Shown: positions 14,001-22,895, counted from the first letter of the stretch. The stretch is 64,000 nucleotides of DNA from Taudactylus pleione (GCA_031769625.1 JAUIMM010000016.1:13943001-14007000), one strand, 5' to 3'. A program made the numbers and translations. Notes: generated from the letters alone by a model not told the origin.

Positions 14001-17000
14001 TGAATTTCACATTATTAGCCTACGGAATCTTGCATTAGTGGTACAGAATCTCGCATCAGCTGTAGGAAATCTCCCATTAGCTGTACGAAATCTCTCATTA
14101 GCTGGAAGGAATCTCGCATAAATGGTACAGAATCTCGCCTTAGCTGTACAGAATCTCACATTAGCTGTATGTAATGTCACATCAGCTGTAAGGAATCTAG
14201 CATTAACTGTACAGGTCTCACATTAGCTGTACAGAATCTCGCATTAGCTGTAGGGAATCTTGCATTAGCTGTATTGAATTTCACATTATTAGCCTACGGA
14301 ATCTTGCATTAGTGGTACAGAATCTCGCATTAGCTGTACGGAATCTCACATTAGCTGTACGGAATCTCACATTAGATGTATGGAATCTCACATTAGCTGT
14401 ACAGAATCTAACTTTAGCTGTATTGAATCTCACATTATTAGCATACGGAATCTTGCATTAGCTGTAGGGAATCTTGCATTAGCTGTATTGAATCTCACAT
14501 TATTAGCCTACGGAATATTGCATAAGTGTTACAGAATCTCGCATTAGCTGTACAGAATCTCGCATTAGCTGTACGGAATCTCACATTAGCTGTACGGAAT
14601 CTCGCATTAGCTGTACGGAATCTCGCATTAGCAGTAAGGAATCTCGCATTTGCTGTAGGGAATCTCACATTAGCTGTACAGAATCTCACATTAGCTGTAC
14701 AGAATCACGCAATAGCTGTAAGGAATGTCGCATTAGCTGTACGGAATCTCACATTAGCTGTACAGAATCATGCAATAGCTGTAAGGAATGTCGCACTAGC
14801 TGTACGGAATCTCACATTAGCTGTACGGAATCTTGCATTAGCTGTACGGAATCTCGCATTAGCTGTACGGAATCTCACATTAGCTGTAAGGAATCTCACA
14901 TTAGCTGTATGGAATCACGCATTAGCTGTATGTAATCTCACATTATCTGTACGGAATCAACCATTAGCTGTATGTAATCTCACATTAGCTATATGTAATC
15001 TCACATTAGCTGTTTGGAATCTCGCATTAGCTGTTTGCAAACTCACATTAGCTGTTTGGCATCTCACATTAGCTGTACGGAATCTCACATTAGCTGTACG
15101 GAATTTCACATTAGCTGTACAGAATCTCGCATTAGCTGTACGGAATCTCACATTAGCTGTACGGAATCTCATGTTAGCATATGGTCATAAATCAGGCTTC
15201 CGTGGTTTCAGACAAAAGCAGCCACTTTGTGTCCAACTGAGAATCAGGCCCATTACCTACTTCAATAGCGTACATCAATACAGATTGATGAATATAGCTA
15301 AAATATAATTAGATTAATATGAACAAATATTTTGACTCATTCACAAATATACAGTATGTCGCTAAACTGTCAGTTGTTTTAGATAATATCCTTTAAAATG
15401 TTATCTATGAAATTATACCCAAATAATGATTTACTCATGGAGCGTACACACGGTCAGATTTGTCAGACTTGTCAGATTTGTCAGATGAACGACTGAACGA
15501 TTGAACAATTTGAACGATTTGAACGATTTTACCAAAGTTTTGAACGATTTGAACGATTTGAATGATTGAACGATTTTTGACTGCATTAAAATGAATGGAA
15601 TCGTCCAAGTCTGACTGCAAACCCATCAGATGTCAGATATCGTTATCTGACAAACGGGAACGCACATCGTTGATCGTCCATCGTTCAGGCATGTCAGATA
15701 TGAACGATTTTCCTTCAGATATGAACGACTGAACGATTTTTAAATCGTTATCGTTCATATCTGAAGGAAAAATCTGACCGTGTGTATGCACCATTATTTA
15801 GTTTTCTCCTAGGAGGATATAGTGATGACAAAGGAAGATTGCTTACATTAGTTACTGTGTATTTTATTTAAAATTTAGATTTAGGTTTTTAAATTAAGTA
15901 GCAGTGACTGGTTTTAATGCTGTGCATGACTTCTGCTTGTCATGGTAACCTTTTTCCAACTGAAAACTTACATTTTTAAAATTTTTTAAAAGGTACTATA
16001 GTCAGTAACCCACCAAGACCAAAAATTACAACCGACGACTTAAATTTGGGCAATTTCACCCGGACAGCTTCAGGAGGGGCCTTCATAGTATCTCATGTAC
16101 CATCAGTTCCACTGCCAGATGTCTTTAAACCTGCAAAAGTCACAGATTTAAGTGCAAACATTCAAGATCAACAAATTGTGTTGTCCTGGACAGCAACTGG
16201 AGACAATCTCGATCAAGGCAATGGTACGTGTTAAATTCAGCATTTTACCATTAGGAATCATTATTCTGGCTAATTGTGTGTATTATTACTGCTCAAGGTG
16301 GTGTTGCAGTGACTCGAGTAGACAGTCAGTCAATCTCTATCATTGATTAATTTTCGACTTTGTGAGGTGAATATGAACCAAGCCCACATAATGCGGATAC
16401 AGCAGGTGTAGAACAGTTGCCAGAGGAAGATCTTTATTTACATCTTCCAACTTCTGAAACACCAGGGTTTATCTTGGAGTGAGCACTGATGCTCAGGACA
16501 TGTTAGAGTGATGCAAGACGTATAATTCCAGAGTGTTATTCTAGAACCAGGCTAGTAATGGCTATCGCCTTTTAAGAAGCCAACCTTTCTTTACAGTGAA
16601 AGCTGCTCACTAGCACTTAGCTGACTCCAGGTCTTAGGCAAGCAATATTAGAGACTGGCAGCTATATATAGAGAAGTCAGAGTCCAATACTGAGGCCGTC
16701 CAGAAAGTAGATAGAGTACAATGCAGAGATCAGAGCAGCAAACAAATATAAAAGTATATAAAAATATAAAAGATTTTAGAACTGAAATCAGAATTAGACA
16801 AATTGATCGTGTGTGTTTCTCAAGCAAAATGACTGCACCTACAACTGGAACAGCACCGTGAAGCTTCTTACACTATAAAGAGGCTCCTAGTGATCAAGGG
16901 ATCATGCAAATATTCATAGCACTGACTGCTCTGATGCTTGTAAGCAGGGCCTAACAGCGAATAGGGGGTGGGTCTGCCCGCACCCCAAAGCGTCTTTAAG

Positions 17001-19794
17001 TTTAAGATGCTCCGGGCAGCTGTACACATGGCAGGGTGCCTGTCTGTAGTGTCCAAAGGATGCTACGGGCAACACTGTGCGGCAGCACCAATCGCAAACC
17101 CCTAGTTACGGCCCGGTTGGAAGTGTCCATTGTACCCAAGCAGTCAGGAGAGGAAGGGGAGGAGCCTTGTGATGGATCATGTCAGCACTACCGATTACTA
17201 CTTGAGGCAGGTTCAAAAATCCCATGTAATGGAGTTTCTCTAGAAATGTTTTCTGAAAATATATTTTCAAGGGATAATTGAAAATTATTTCATACTAATC
17301 TTAAACAATGAACAGCCTGCCTAAACTGAGGAATACCAGGTGATAGCATACAAGAAAATGAACATAACTTTGAAGTCATTAAGCACAATAGAAATGTGAG
17401 ATACCAGTAGAAACATGAGAGGAATAAGGGCCTGATTCATTATGGATTGCAACTGCGATCACGGCTGTGATTACGCACGCAGTCTCACAGCGATGATATG
17501 CTAATCCACTGCGATCGCTATGTTGTTGTAGCACAATATAAGAAAGCCCACCTTACATTACACACATCCATAATGTTTAGCAAGACTGTGAAACCATCGG
17601 TAACATCATGTACAGCCTCACACACACTTGCACAAGCTCTGACCTTACTCAGGAATTGCTAACCTCATCTCATGCACTGAGTACTCAGGCTGCGTATGGC
17701 ATTGCAGTGGATAATTTATGCACGCCCAAGCAACGGCGTTCAAACGCACTGGCACGCCTGTGTTTCCCTGACCACACCCTCGTCACCTCCCATAAACAAC
17801 ACTTCCTGTCAATCACTCTGCGTTGGGTCTGCATAGTCTCTGTGATCACAGTCCCGATCGCAGTGACTGGTTCGTGCACTGCGATGAATACGCATGTGCA
17901 GATCGCAACAATCGGCCGACTGCTTGCGTAATTGCAGTTGCGATCCTTGCGGAATCAGGCCCTAAGTGATGAGTTCTGAGTAATCATTAGGTAATGAGAA
18001 ACATAACAAATACAGTACATGCCTCCAGTGTATGCAGCAATAAAATGGTTGTGGTTTTTTTTTTTTGCTAAAACTGCAATCCGCAGATATCACCATCCAA
18101 ACTGTTACGCGTTCATGGCCCTGGTGTGCTGCAGCCATGCCCCAGTATACTGATTCCACACTCACACATGTTGGGAGGTATGGGTATGTACAAATGAGAA
18201 AGCGTTTAGTAATTCATGTCATACCTGCTGTTATGTGGACCATAGCTTTGGTTGAAACCTGACTTCTGCTATGGTCTAAAACAAAAGACATCATTACTTT
18301 TAAAAGATGATAAACAGACAGTTTTCTGGCTTTGGAAACTTTAATAGACCAGAATGTCCTTAGCTGGAGCTATCAGGTTGTGGTGGTCTATGATAAATGC
18401 TCAACCACAATGTCACATAGCTGCCTCTGCTCCTGCTGGATTGGCAGTCACACATACCATGATATCATGGGGCCTCTGTTAAAGCCATTGTGCCCTTTAG
18501 CCAGTCCCTGAGCAACAGTTTTGTGTTTTAGTTGTTTGAACCCCTCTAACGCTCCTACTTTATACATGTCCAGATCCAATTTATTTGATTATGGATCTGG
18601 CTCTTGGCCTTATTATTTTGTTTCATACTTGTGCTGCTAGTCCCTGAAACTTATATTGGATTCTAATTTTGTACCTAAGCTGCCGGCATCCACCAGTCGT
18701 TTATCTGTCGGTAGCCTGGTACCGTGACCTGTGGCTTCTTCGCTGTTTGTCAGGAAACCCTGTTAAGCTGAGGGTTCCTATAAGACACAACCCCCCAAAA
18801 TGTATCCAGCACCAGTCTGTAGTGGTATTGTGGATAGTCATTTAGCCTTGTGACACATGGCAGGTGGAGGTGATGGGCTGGCTCTTACAGTACTTTTATA
18901 GTTTAAATGCACATCTACAGTAGATTCATATCTACCAGTAAGGTATTGATTGTATTAATACCATGGGGGTCTATTTACTAAGCAGTGTTAGGAGACAGAG
19001 TGAAAAGTGATAAGAAAGTGATAAGGTGCCAGCCAATCAGCTCCCAACTGTCATTTTTCAAACACAGCGCATATGAGACGGCAGGTGGGAGCTGATTGGC
19101 TGGCACCTTATACTTTCTTATCACTTTTCACTCTGTCTCCTAACACGGCTTAGTAAATAAACCCCATATCTGCTATAGGGCTGTGAAAGATGCAACGTTA
19201 CCATCATTTGTACTTATGTGAATGTTCTCCACTACCTCCTTCTCTTTCCTGCCCATTCCCCCTTCTGCTCTGTCTCCAACTTCCATCTAATTTTGTCATT
19301 TTGGAAACAATAAATCATTTTTTAAAAATAATACGAATTTCCATTATGCTCAAATTGGCATCAGGCACGCTTTCTAACATGTAACTACATTATATATATC
19401 TAGCTTACATGGCAGCTCTGACTTGTAATTATGCCATTTATATTTTCCAGTTTCCATGTATGATTTACGAATGAGTTTCAACAGACAGGCATTAATAGAC
19501 AACTTTGAAAATGGCACCGCTATTGATATCTCCAGTCTTACACCACTGCCCGCCGGCTCCAGTGAACAATTCAGCTTTTCTCCCCAGAATGTTACAATTC
19601 AGAATGGGACCTTCCTTTATTTTGCCTTGGTTGCTGAGGACAAGGCCAATCACAAGTCAGAGCCCTCTAATGTGGCAACAGCGACACTGTTCATAGGAAA
19701 GTCCTCAGCCAATGATATATCAAGGTCACGTATTACATTGTTTTGGACTATCATTGCAGCTTTAACAATAGCAGTTACTTTGACTTTATTTTAA
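1960..19794 (+). CDS. CLCA-family calcium-activated chloride channel regulator, 3' portion (six exons)
   Basis: Spliced gene: 1960-2066, 4194-4415, 7526-7796, 10666-10830, 15993-16223, 19451-19794. All introns are GT-AG and all phases agree, giving about 445 residues to a TAA stop. Product order: end of the VWA domain (GLNYYVSDYIDANSF), a beta-sandwich region (VGNETFFLVTW; GNGRYNLKV), then a fibronectin-III-like domain (KVTDLSANIQDQQIVLSW to SEPSNVATATLF) and a hydrophobic tail. CLCA proteins are secreted or membrane-attached, self-cleaving metalloproteases that raise calcium-activated chloride currents; that is family knowledge. The signal peptide, HExxH protease domain and VWA metal site lie upstream of the window. 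N-glycosylation sequons include NET, NFT, NGT and NVT. The paralogue (CLCA1, 2 or 4-like) cannot be assigned by eye. No frameshift or internal stop is seen, so the gene appears intact here. Confidence 0.93.
2181..2530. repeat. Hairpin-rich miniature element remnant
   Basis: Inverted repeats follow in series: about 2181-2211 (arm AGCAGGTGAAAA), about 2302-2327 (arm TGTCTCCATA) and 2337-2369 (arm CAAGCTCC). Shorter ones around 2400-2480 include a GGATCC/GGATCC pair. Parts (AAGCAGGAGA, ACCTTTTT, GAATGGCC) resemble the hairpin element at 6114-6593, suggesting the same or a related family. Ends and target duplication were not resolved. Confidence 0.5.
2690..3031. repeat. Fragment of an element ending in CTCATCTCTA
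   Basis: The segment from about 2690 ends with GACAACTCATCTCTA. This is the reverse complement of the terminal motif (TAGAGATGAGC) of the large hAT-like element at 30637. Its CG-rich part (GACGCCGG, CCGAGTCAGACGG) also resembles the CG-rich stretch inside 30700-31000. It is probably one end of a related element; the other end was not found. Confidence 0.5.
3217..3368 (+). repeat. hAT-like miniature element fragment
   Basis: Begins CAGGGGTTCCGAGAGG, matching the terminal repeat (CAGGGGCGCCGAGAGG) of the 375-bp element nested at 31753-32127. Like that element it contains a palindrome around CAGCACACACTGCTGTGTGCTG. It breaks off where hairpin-chain sequence begins near 3370. Confidence 0.55.
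3370..3692 (+). mobile_element. Hairpin-chain miniature element, copy 1 (5'-truncated)
   Basis: Near-perfect hairpins in series: TGACATCACTAGTGATGTCA at about 3415, GTGATTTTGGCTCT with its complement at about 3440, GATGGTCGCGATGGTC with its complement at 3522-3555, a CTCGTATATGCTGTGGGT/ACCCACAGCTATACGAG hairpin at about 3566-3605, and a terminal hairpin closing with CTCTGAATCAGGGCC. Order and sequence match the right two-thirds of the complete copy at 26320-26869; the left third is missing. Confidence 0.85.
3837..4141. mobile_element. Miniature TIR element (GCTGGGTACAC-type ends)
   Basis: Left end near GCTGGGGAACACA and right end GAGTGTACCCAGC form inverted ends. Inside are GCGACCGCGGG and ATGTTGTTCC motifs also seen in the element at about 56597-56770, so the family recurs. 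It lies in the intron just upstream of the exon at 4194. The exact left boundary is uncertain. Confidence 0.55.
4194..4415 (+). CDS. CLCA exon: beta-sandwich region
   Basis: 222 bp, phase 0 at both ends, 74 codons. The acceptor follows a T-rich tract (TTTTTTTTGTTAACAG) and the donor is GTAAAG. Residues include CMTGKVTIDNTVGNETFF, LTDPNGKVYTNDQF and LTMPGTAE, the typical CLCA pattern of V-G-N-x-T-F-F followed by D-P-x-G-K. The sequon NET is present. Confidence 0.93.
4505..4680. repeat. Short interspersed miniature repeat
   Basis: The segment starts GGGGGAGATGTATTAAAT and contains AGCTGATTGGTTGCTC. It looks like one of the GGGG...ATTTA(C/T)TAA miniature families, as at 18965. No clean terminal inverted repeat or target duplication was resolved. 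The following 250 bases hold a hairpin at about 4935-4975 (arm CAAGCTCTGA). Confidence 0.4.
5170..5638 (-). mobile_element. Hairpin-chain miniature element, copy 2 (reverse orientation)
   Basis: Opens with GGCCCTCATTCAGAG and closes with GTCTGAATAAGGCCC. Reading left to right the hairpins occur in the opposite order to the copy at 26320: the GCTCGCT/AGCGAGC hairpin with ACCCACAG first, then GATGGTCGCGATGGTC with its complement, then the GGGGCGAGCTGTC hairpin. It is therefore the same family inserted in reverse, slightly shortened and diverged. ORFs inside it are by-products of the palindromes. Confidence 0.85.
5639..6110. other. CLCA intron sequence without recognised feature
   Basis: About 470 bases with no exon, element or tandem repeat recognised. 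An ORF at 5686-5940 has ordinary amino-acid composition but no recognisable family and no splice context linking it to the CLCA frame, so it is not called as a gene. Confidence 0.5.
6114..6593. mobile_element. Second hairpin-chain miniature element family
   Basis: Left end GGGGTCTATTCATTA and right end GATGAATGGCCC are roughly inverted. Between them lie hairpins in series: ATTAATTATTGG with its complement, GGAGACAGCTGAT with ATCAGCTGTCTCC, CTCCTTTCGGAG, a GGATCC pair at about 6387, CATACTAGTGTATG, and GCAGGAGATATCAG with its complement at about 6544-6570. The architecture is that of the 26320 family but the sequence is unrelated. TTA precedes the left end; a matching right duplication was not found. 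Confidence 0.6.
6754..7069 (+). mobile_element. hAT-like miniature element, CAGTGGTTCCCAAAC family, copy 1
   Basis: 316 bp with inverted ends CAGTGGTTCCCAAAC and, at the right, GTGAACCACTG. It is flanked by 8-bp duplications GCTTAGAC (6746-6753) and GCTCAGAC (7070-7077), one mismatch. An 8-bp duplication with CAGTGG ends is typical of hAT elements. Two other copies are at 22896 and 39771. It has no coding capacity, so it needed transposase in trans. Confidence 0.88.
7526..7796 (+). CDS. CLCA exon: beta-sandwich region, second part
   Basis: 271 bp; starts in phase 0 and ends in phase 1. Acceptor TTTCATTTTAG, donor GTAATT. It encodes KGQWDYSLCNNDIADQIL, then SFPSPMIVYAVVTQGFSPVL and ends LLDNGAG. 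The P-M-I-V-Y-A-x-V-x-Q-G-F and D-N-G-A-G segments are characteristic of CLCA. The longer ORF starting at 7589 merely runs on into intron sequence and should not be used as a gene model. Confidence 0.93.
8251..9181 (-). pseudogene. Tc1/mariner transposon, decayed and truncated
   Basis: On the minus strand, an open stretch (9181 down to 8753) encodes the middle of a Tc1-like DDE transposase: VSRRAAKKPLLSRKDIRDRL, WGKVIFSDESPFRLFG with the first catalytic Asp, and HVWGCFSAKGVG. Continuing below 8753, stops interrupt the rest, including a TGA where the family has Trp in the N-L-W motif. The 3' terminal repeat is at 8251 (CAGCCATGGCCAAAAG on the + strand) next to a TA, the Tc1 target. The N-terminal DNA-binding part and the other terminal repeat are missing, so this is a dead copy within a CLCA intron. 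Confidence 0.9.
9355..9432 (+). repeat. 22-bp tandem repeat, about 4 copies
   Basis: The motif GTGTGACCAGTGCTGTGTGG and close variants (GTGTGGCCAGTGC) repeat with a 22-bp period. It lies in the CLCA intron just beyond the Tc1 relic. Confidence 0.75.
9748..10066. mobile_element. Miniature TIR element (CATTCAGAGT ends)
   Basis: The left end CATTCAGAGTTGGCATAAAT continues into GCAATTTGCATC; near the right end GCAAATTGCATCAG is followed by ACTCTGAATGG. The ends resemble the (G)GCCTGATTCAGAG termini of other miniature elements here. The exact ends and duplication are unresolved. Confidence 0.5.
10666..10830 (+). CDS. CLCA exon: NDGIYSKYFTDF segment
   Basis: 165 bp. Acceptor TTTCCTTTAAG, donor GTAAGA. 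It begins by completing a Gly codon and ends after the first base of the next Gly. It encodes GADILKNDGIYSKYFTDFSG, GNGRYNLKVRVESQ and IYLPGFVENG, closely matching the CLCA motif K-N-D-G-I-Y-S-x-Y-F-T-D. The following intron (5.2 kb, the longest here) carries the 21-bp repeat array. Confidence 0.93.
10895..15252 (+). mobile_element. Miniature TIR element expanded by an internal minisatellite
   Basis: Left end GGGGCCTGATTC and right end GAATCAGGCCCA are inverted and flanked by TTA at 10892-10894 and 15253-15255. A 3-bp TTA/TAA duplication is the hallmark of PIF/Harbinger elements. Almost the whole interior (11040-15180) is a 21-bp tandem array; only about 145 bp at the left and 70 bp at the right are unique. 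No transposase is present. It sits in the largest CLCA intron between the exons at 10666 and 15993. Confidence 0.75.
11040..15180 (+). repeat. 21-bp minisatellite array with higher-order duplications
   Basis: The consensus unit is close to GGAATCTCACATTAGCTGTA plus C (21 bp), with G/A alternation in TCRCATTAG. At 21 bp per unit the 4.1-kb length corresponds to nearly 200 units. Because 21 is a multiple of three, every frame that lacks a stop in the unit stays open; this explains the many long ORFs here with repeated ALAVRNL, SCTESHI or RTANARF peptides, none of which is a gene. A higher-order unit of 1035 bp is duplicated in tandem (about 11640-12694 and 12675-13729), and a 275-bp block near 13780 recurs near 14055. 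Confidence 0.95.
15438..15792 (+). mobile_element. Miniature TIR element (CACACGGTCAGATTT family), copy 1
   Basis: Inverted ends GCGTACACACGGTCAGATTT and, at the right, ATCTGACCGTGTGTATGC. The interior is built of short direct repeats of GAACGATTT and TGTCAGAT. A second copy lies at 27229-27502. It lies 200 bp before the CLCA exon at 15993. A target duplication could not be defined confidently. Confidence 0.8.
15993..16223 (+). CDS. CLCA exon: start of fibronectin-III-like domain
   Basis: 231 bp with phase-1 introns on both sides. Acceptor TTTTTTAAAAG, donor GTACGT. It encodes GTIVSNPPRPKITTDDLNLG, a sequon NFT, GAFIVSHVPSVPLPDVFKP, then KVTDLSANIQDQQIVLSW and TATGDNLDQGNG. The P-x-K-V-T-D-L and L-S-W-T-A-x-G-D-D-like features mark the linker and first strands of the C-terminal FN3-like domain in CLCA proteins. 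Confidence 0.93.
16224..16930. other. CLCA intron sequence without recognised feature
   Basis: About 700 bases with no further exon. Some stretches (16380-16760) read like an old dispersed repeat, but no terminal repeats, coding motif or tandem structure was recognised. Confidence 0.5.
16940..17115. repeat. Possible hAT-like miniature element (TAGTTACGG end)
   Basis: The right end reads CCCTAGTTACGGCCCGG, like the ends of the elements at 36720-37177 and 27555-29379. The left end near AGCAGGGCCTAACAG is only loosely inverted. No duplication was verified. Confidence 0.35.
17428..17962 (+). mobile_element. PIF/Harbinger-like miniature element
   Basis: 535 bp with inverted ends GGGCCTGATTC and GAATCAGGCCC, flanked by TAA on both sides (17425-17427 and 17963-17965). 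The subterminal parts are also complementary (TGCAACTGCGATC against TTGCAGTTGCGATC). The 3-bp TAA duplication supports a Harbinger-type origin. No coding capacity. Confidence 0.82.
17966..18960. other. CLCA intron sequence without recognised feature
   Basis: About 1 kb of intron without exon or recognised element. A T-run at 18053-18066 and ordinary single-copy-looking sequence are all that is seen. Confidence 0.5.
18965..19166. mobile_element. Near-perfect palindromic miniature element
   Basis: About 200 bp that folds end to end. GGGGGTCTATTTACTAAG opens and CTTAGTAAATAAACCCC closes. The arms continue inward through AGGAGACAGAGTGAAAAGTG and GGTGCCAGCCAATCAGCTCC with their complements. The arms are nearly 90 bp long with a short central loop (CATTTTTCAAACACAGCGC). 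The last third of a related copy (AGCTGATTGACTGG...CACTTTATCACTCTG) appears at about 28978-29030. Confidence 0.85.
19451..19794 (+). CDS. CLCA terminal coding exon with hydrophobic C-terminus
   Basis: 344 bp including the TAA stop. Acceptor TATATTTTCCAG. It encodes VSMYDLRMSFNRQALIDNFE, sequons NGT, NVT and NGT, LYFALVAEDKANHKSEPSN, and ends with about 20 hydrophobic residues (ITLFWTIIAALTIAVTLTLF) with nothing after them. A hydrophobic end without a charged tail fits a GPI-attachment signal or a tail anchor. Some CLCA paralogues are membrane-attached and others shed or secreted; which applies here is inference. Confidence 0.92.
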
Positions 19795-20310
19795 TTGTAC
19801 TGGTCTCTTACAAAACATTTGACTGTAATATGAATGGTCAGCTTGTATTATTGAGATATATTGTGCAGATTTTCCACCCTATGACAAACCTTACATTGTA
19901 TGCAGTCCAAGAGTTCTTCTTTTTTGATTCTTTAACTACCATTCACAAGAATCTAACAAAGATAAAAATGTGGTTCCCTATTGGCACAACAGTGTTAGTA
20001 AGGATCTAGGTTCATCTGTGAACCTTACAAACTGTAAACAACCCATTTATTAGCTATACTTAGTGGTAAGAGGGTTGAGATGAATAAAACATAAATATAG
20101 CCAGAACACTGTACAGTAACATTGACACTGAGGCCAAGTTTGGTTCTGATTTTGGGGCCTCTCTGCCATGACCTGCTGTGTTCCTGGACATACTCAACTA
20201 CAACTGTAAGCACTGATTAACAATTTTGTTTGTTAAAGCAACTGTTTTGAGTATATAGTAAGTATATTTTCTAACTAAAAATGAAAACAAAAAATAGACA
20301 AATTAATAAA
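19795..20310 (+). promoter_or_regulatory. CLCA 3' UTR with candidate polyadenylation signals
   Basis: After the TAA stop the sequence is AT-rich and free of recognisable repeats for several hundred bases. AATAAA hexamers lie at 20083-20088 and 20305-20310; either could define the mRNA end. The 3' UTR length is therefore only bracketed (about 0.3-0.5 kb). Confidence 0.6.
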
Positions 20311-22895
20311 AGTGTTCTTTTTACACGGTTTTTACAATATACCATATTGCATTTGAGTTCATATATAAACAGGGTAACAAGGTGGCAGTGCGCCCTGTGT
20401 CGGCCCTGCTCCCTAAATAAGTGACCTTATGATGTATGCCTGGGGGATGTGGTGGCCGCCTTCAGGAAGTAGACACTGCATGGAGCATCCTATGGATGCT
20501 TTGGGCAGCTCTACAGGCTGCAGGACAAATCTGGAATAGTGATACTAGTTACAAGATGCTGTTCCTAGAACCCTGCAAGCCACATGTAGTGGGGCAGCAA
20601 CGGTGCCACCTCCAGTGCCCTGTGACCTGTGTAAAGGCACAGATCACACACCCCTAGTTATGGCTCCGCAAAGACAACGTAGCTTATTAAATAACATGTA
20701 AATATCCATATTGGCAATGAAAATAATATCATGACACTGGTAGAATTACATTGGTTATGACCTGCCTGCTCAATTGGGTGTGAATGCACAGTATAGTCCA
20801 AGTGATGGGGTTTCTCCTTCAGACTCTCACTTGTACACTGATTACCTGGATGTTCTTGGGGCTGAGCACAAGTCCTAAAGAAACTGCTTTGGGAAATTTA
20901 CCATTGATCTGGCCCTGCTTCCTGCAACATGAATACATAAATACAAACTAATCTAGTATGATAGATTGTTGTTATTAAAGTAATTTGCTTTCCTTCAAAA
21001 GACTATTAAACATAAAATACTTATTTCTGGATAATCAGGATACTTAGGAAAATACTATATTAATGATCCCTCCCAAAATATGAGTTGCTTTAGTTAACAA
21101 GGCTTCTGGCAAAACACTGTAAGTAATTAAGGAGTCAATGTTGATATATGCTTTGGTGGCCTATTTTGTTCTAGTTTAAGTGTTTATTCAGAGATGTCTG
21201 GTGTGCATTCTTATAGGAAAATCAAAGCACTACTTACATGTTTAAAAACGTGTATGATTGTTAACTAATAGAACCAGACACATGAAATGTGCTATGGCTA
21301 TATACTGGCCCCATAAAGAAGATAGAGGTAATGTTACTCCCTGCAATCCATATAATGTAATCATGTTTCCTATGCATATGTGCAGAAATAACTTGCTTAG
21401 TGGACTTAATTTTATAATTCTCCTTTGTTCTAAAAGACAGTTTTAAAATAGAACAAATTAATTACTACAGAGGTTGTTGAACAACCTGCAATAAATCGGT
21501 TGCAAAACCAACTAGCATATCAGCTCACATCCGTCAGATGTCACATAATATGAAGTCACAGAAAACACTTGTGGACAAGCAAACAGTTGGGACTCATCTT
21601 TTACTGACCGTATCTTCTAGTCTAGTGTTTATTTCTGTTATATTTTATAAAATATATATTTTTATCAATTTGTTATCACCATTTTTATGCATTTAACATT
21701 GTGACTTTTTTTTCATATTAAAGTCCATTGAGTAACTGTCTTTGTGTTCCTATATAATTCATATATTAGGCTTGCTTTTACATTTCCATGTTTATGCAGT
21801 TGTTTAGTTTATATCAACATTTATTTATTTAGCTTGTGATTCCATTTTTAGATCAGTCAGAGAGTAACAAAATTCTTCCCAGAAATGTCAGCTCTTGAAC
21901 TAAGAATTAGTGGTTGCAGAACTTGGAGTATAATAGTGAGTGTAAGTTATCATATTGGTGAATTTTGGTAATTTGGTAAGTTGTAGGCAGACCAGCTGGT
22001 TTTGTTTTGATTAAGCCTTTAACTGCGACGTGTCACAAGCTAGGTGGATCTTGTCGTGGCAGTGCACATCATCATGCGATTTGCATTCTTAAACATACTG
22101 TACCCCTACAGGTTTAAGAACTTATCCAAACTATTGATGATGCAGGTGATAAAATGTGAAAACATGTTCAAAAAGTATAGGAAGCAACAAAATGGGAAAG
22201 TAATACTGTATATTGACAGCTAATCTCTTGACAGTTATCAGCATCCCAAATGCTGTCACTTTGCAACAATCAGCTCTGTTTGCGAATGTTGCATAATCTT
22301 TTGTTACTATGTATCATCTTGTTGAAACAGCTTTAATTTCAGCATCCTTACTACTGCTGTTGCTTAACATATTTGTTTTTATGCAGTTTTCATAATAACT
22401 GCAATGACCATCTGGGAAGTGATTGACCAACAAGACTTGTGGGGAAGTCTTACTTACATGCTTATGATTTATCATGCAAAATGCAAGACACATAAATGTT
22501 TGTTTAGTTTGCCATATCTTACAATATGTGCATGAAGATATACAGTGTTTGAAGCACATAAAGATATGCTTTAAGAATATCATGATGCAGACGGGTACTT
22601 GACAACCCAGTCATCATCACCAAATTGATGATGCTGCCTAGTAGTTTTATGTATAATAAAGAAAGAAACTGTCAAAAAAAAGTAAAACTCAGTCCTGATG
22701 CTCATAGCCTGGGCTAGTTACCACTGATGCAGAGGGACAATCGGAATGGAGTACCACTAAGAAAGCTGCAATCTACAGCAGCCTGCAACAGACTAGGCTG
22801 TCCATAAAACAGGAAGGAAACCTTCAGTATGAGATCCCCCTGTCACAGTGGGGCACAGCCCCAGCATGTTTAGCACATGGCTAAATTGCTTAGAA
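20311..22895. other. Downstream intergenic DNA, mostly unassigned
   Basis: No gene recognised. A possible hAT-like repeat lies at about 20370-20670 (end CCCTAGTTATGGCTCCG, like the TAGTTACGG-ended elements). The remainder is AT-rich with ORFs under 90 codons lacking family features. An AATAAA near 22656 is not near any coding exon. Confidence 0.5.

Noticed and set aside
11040..15180. CRISPR-like array
   Set aside because: There are no unique spacers between repeats; units are directly contiguous 21-mers in a eukaryotic intron.
14526..15308. 260-codon ORF with ALAVRNLTLAVRNL repeats
   Set aside because: It is translation of the 21-bp minisatellite; equally long ORFs exist in other frames and on the other strand, and it lies inside a CLCA intron.
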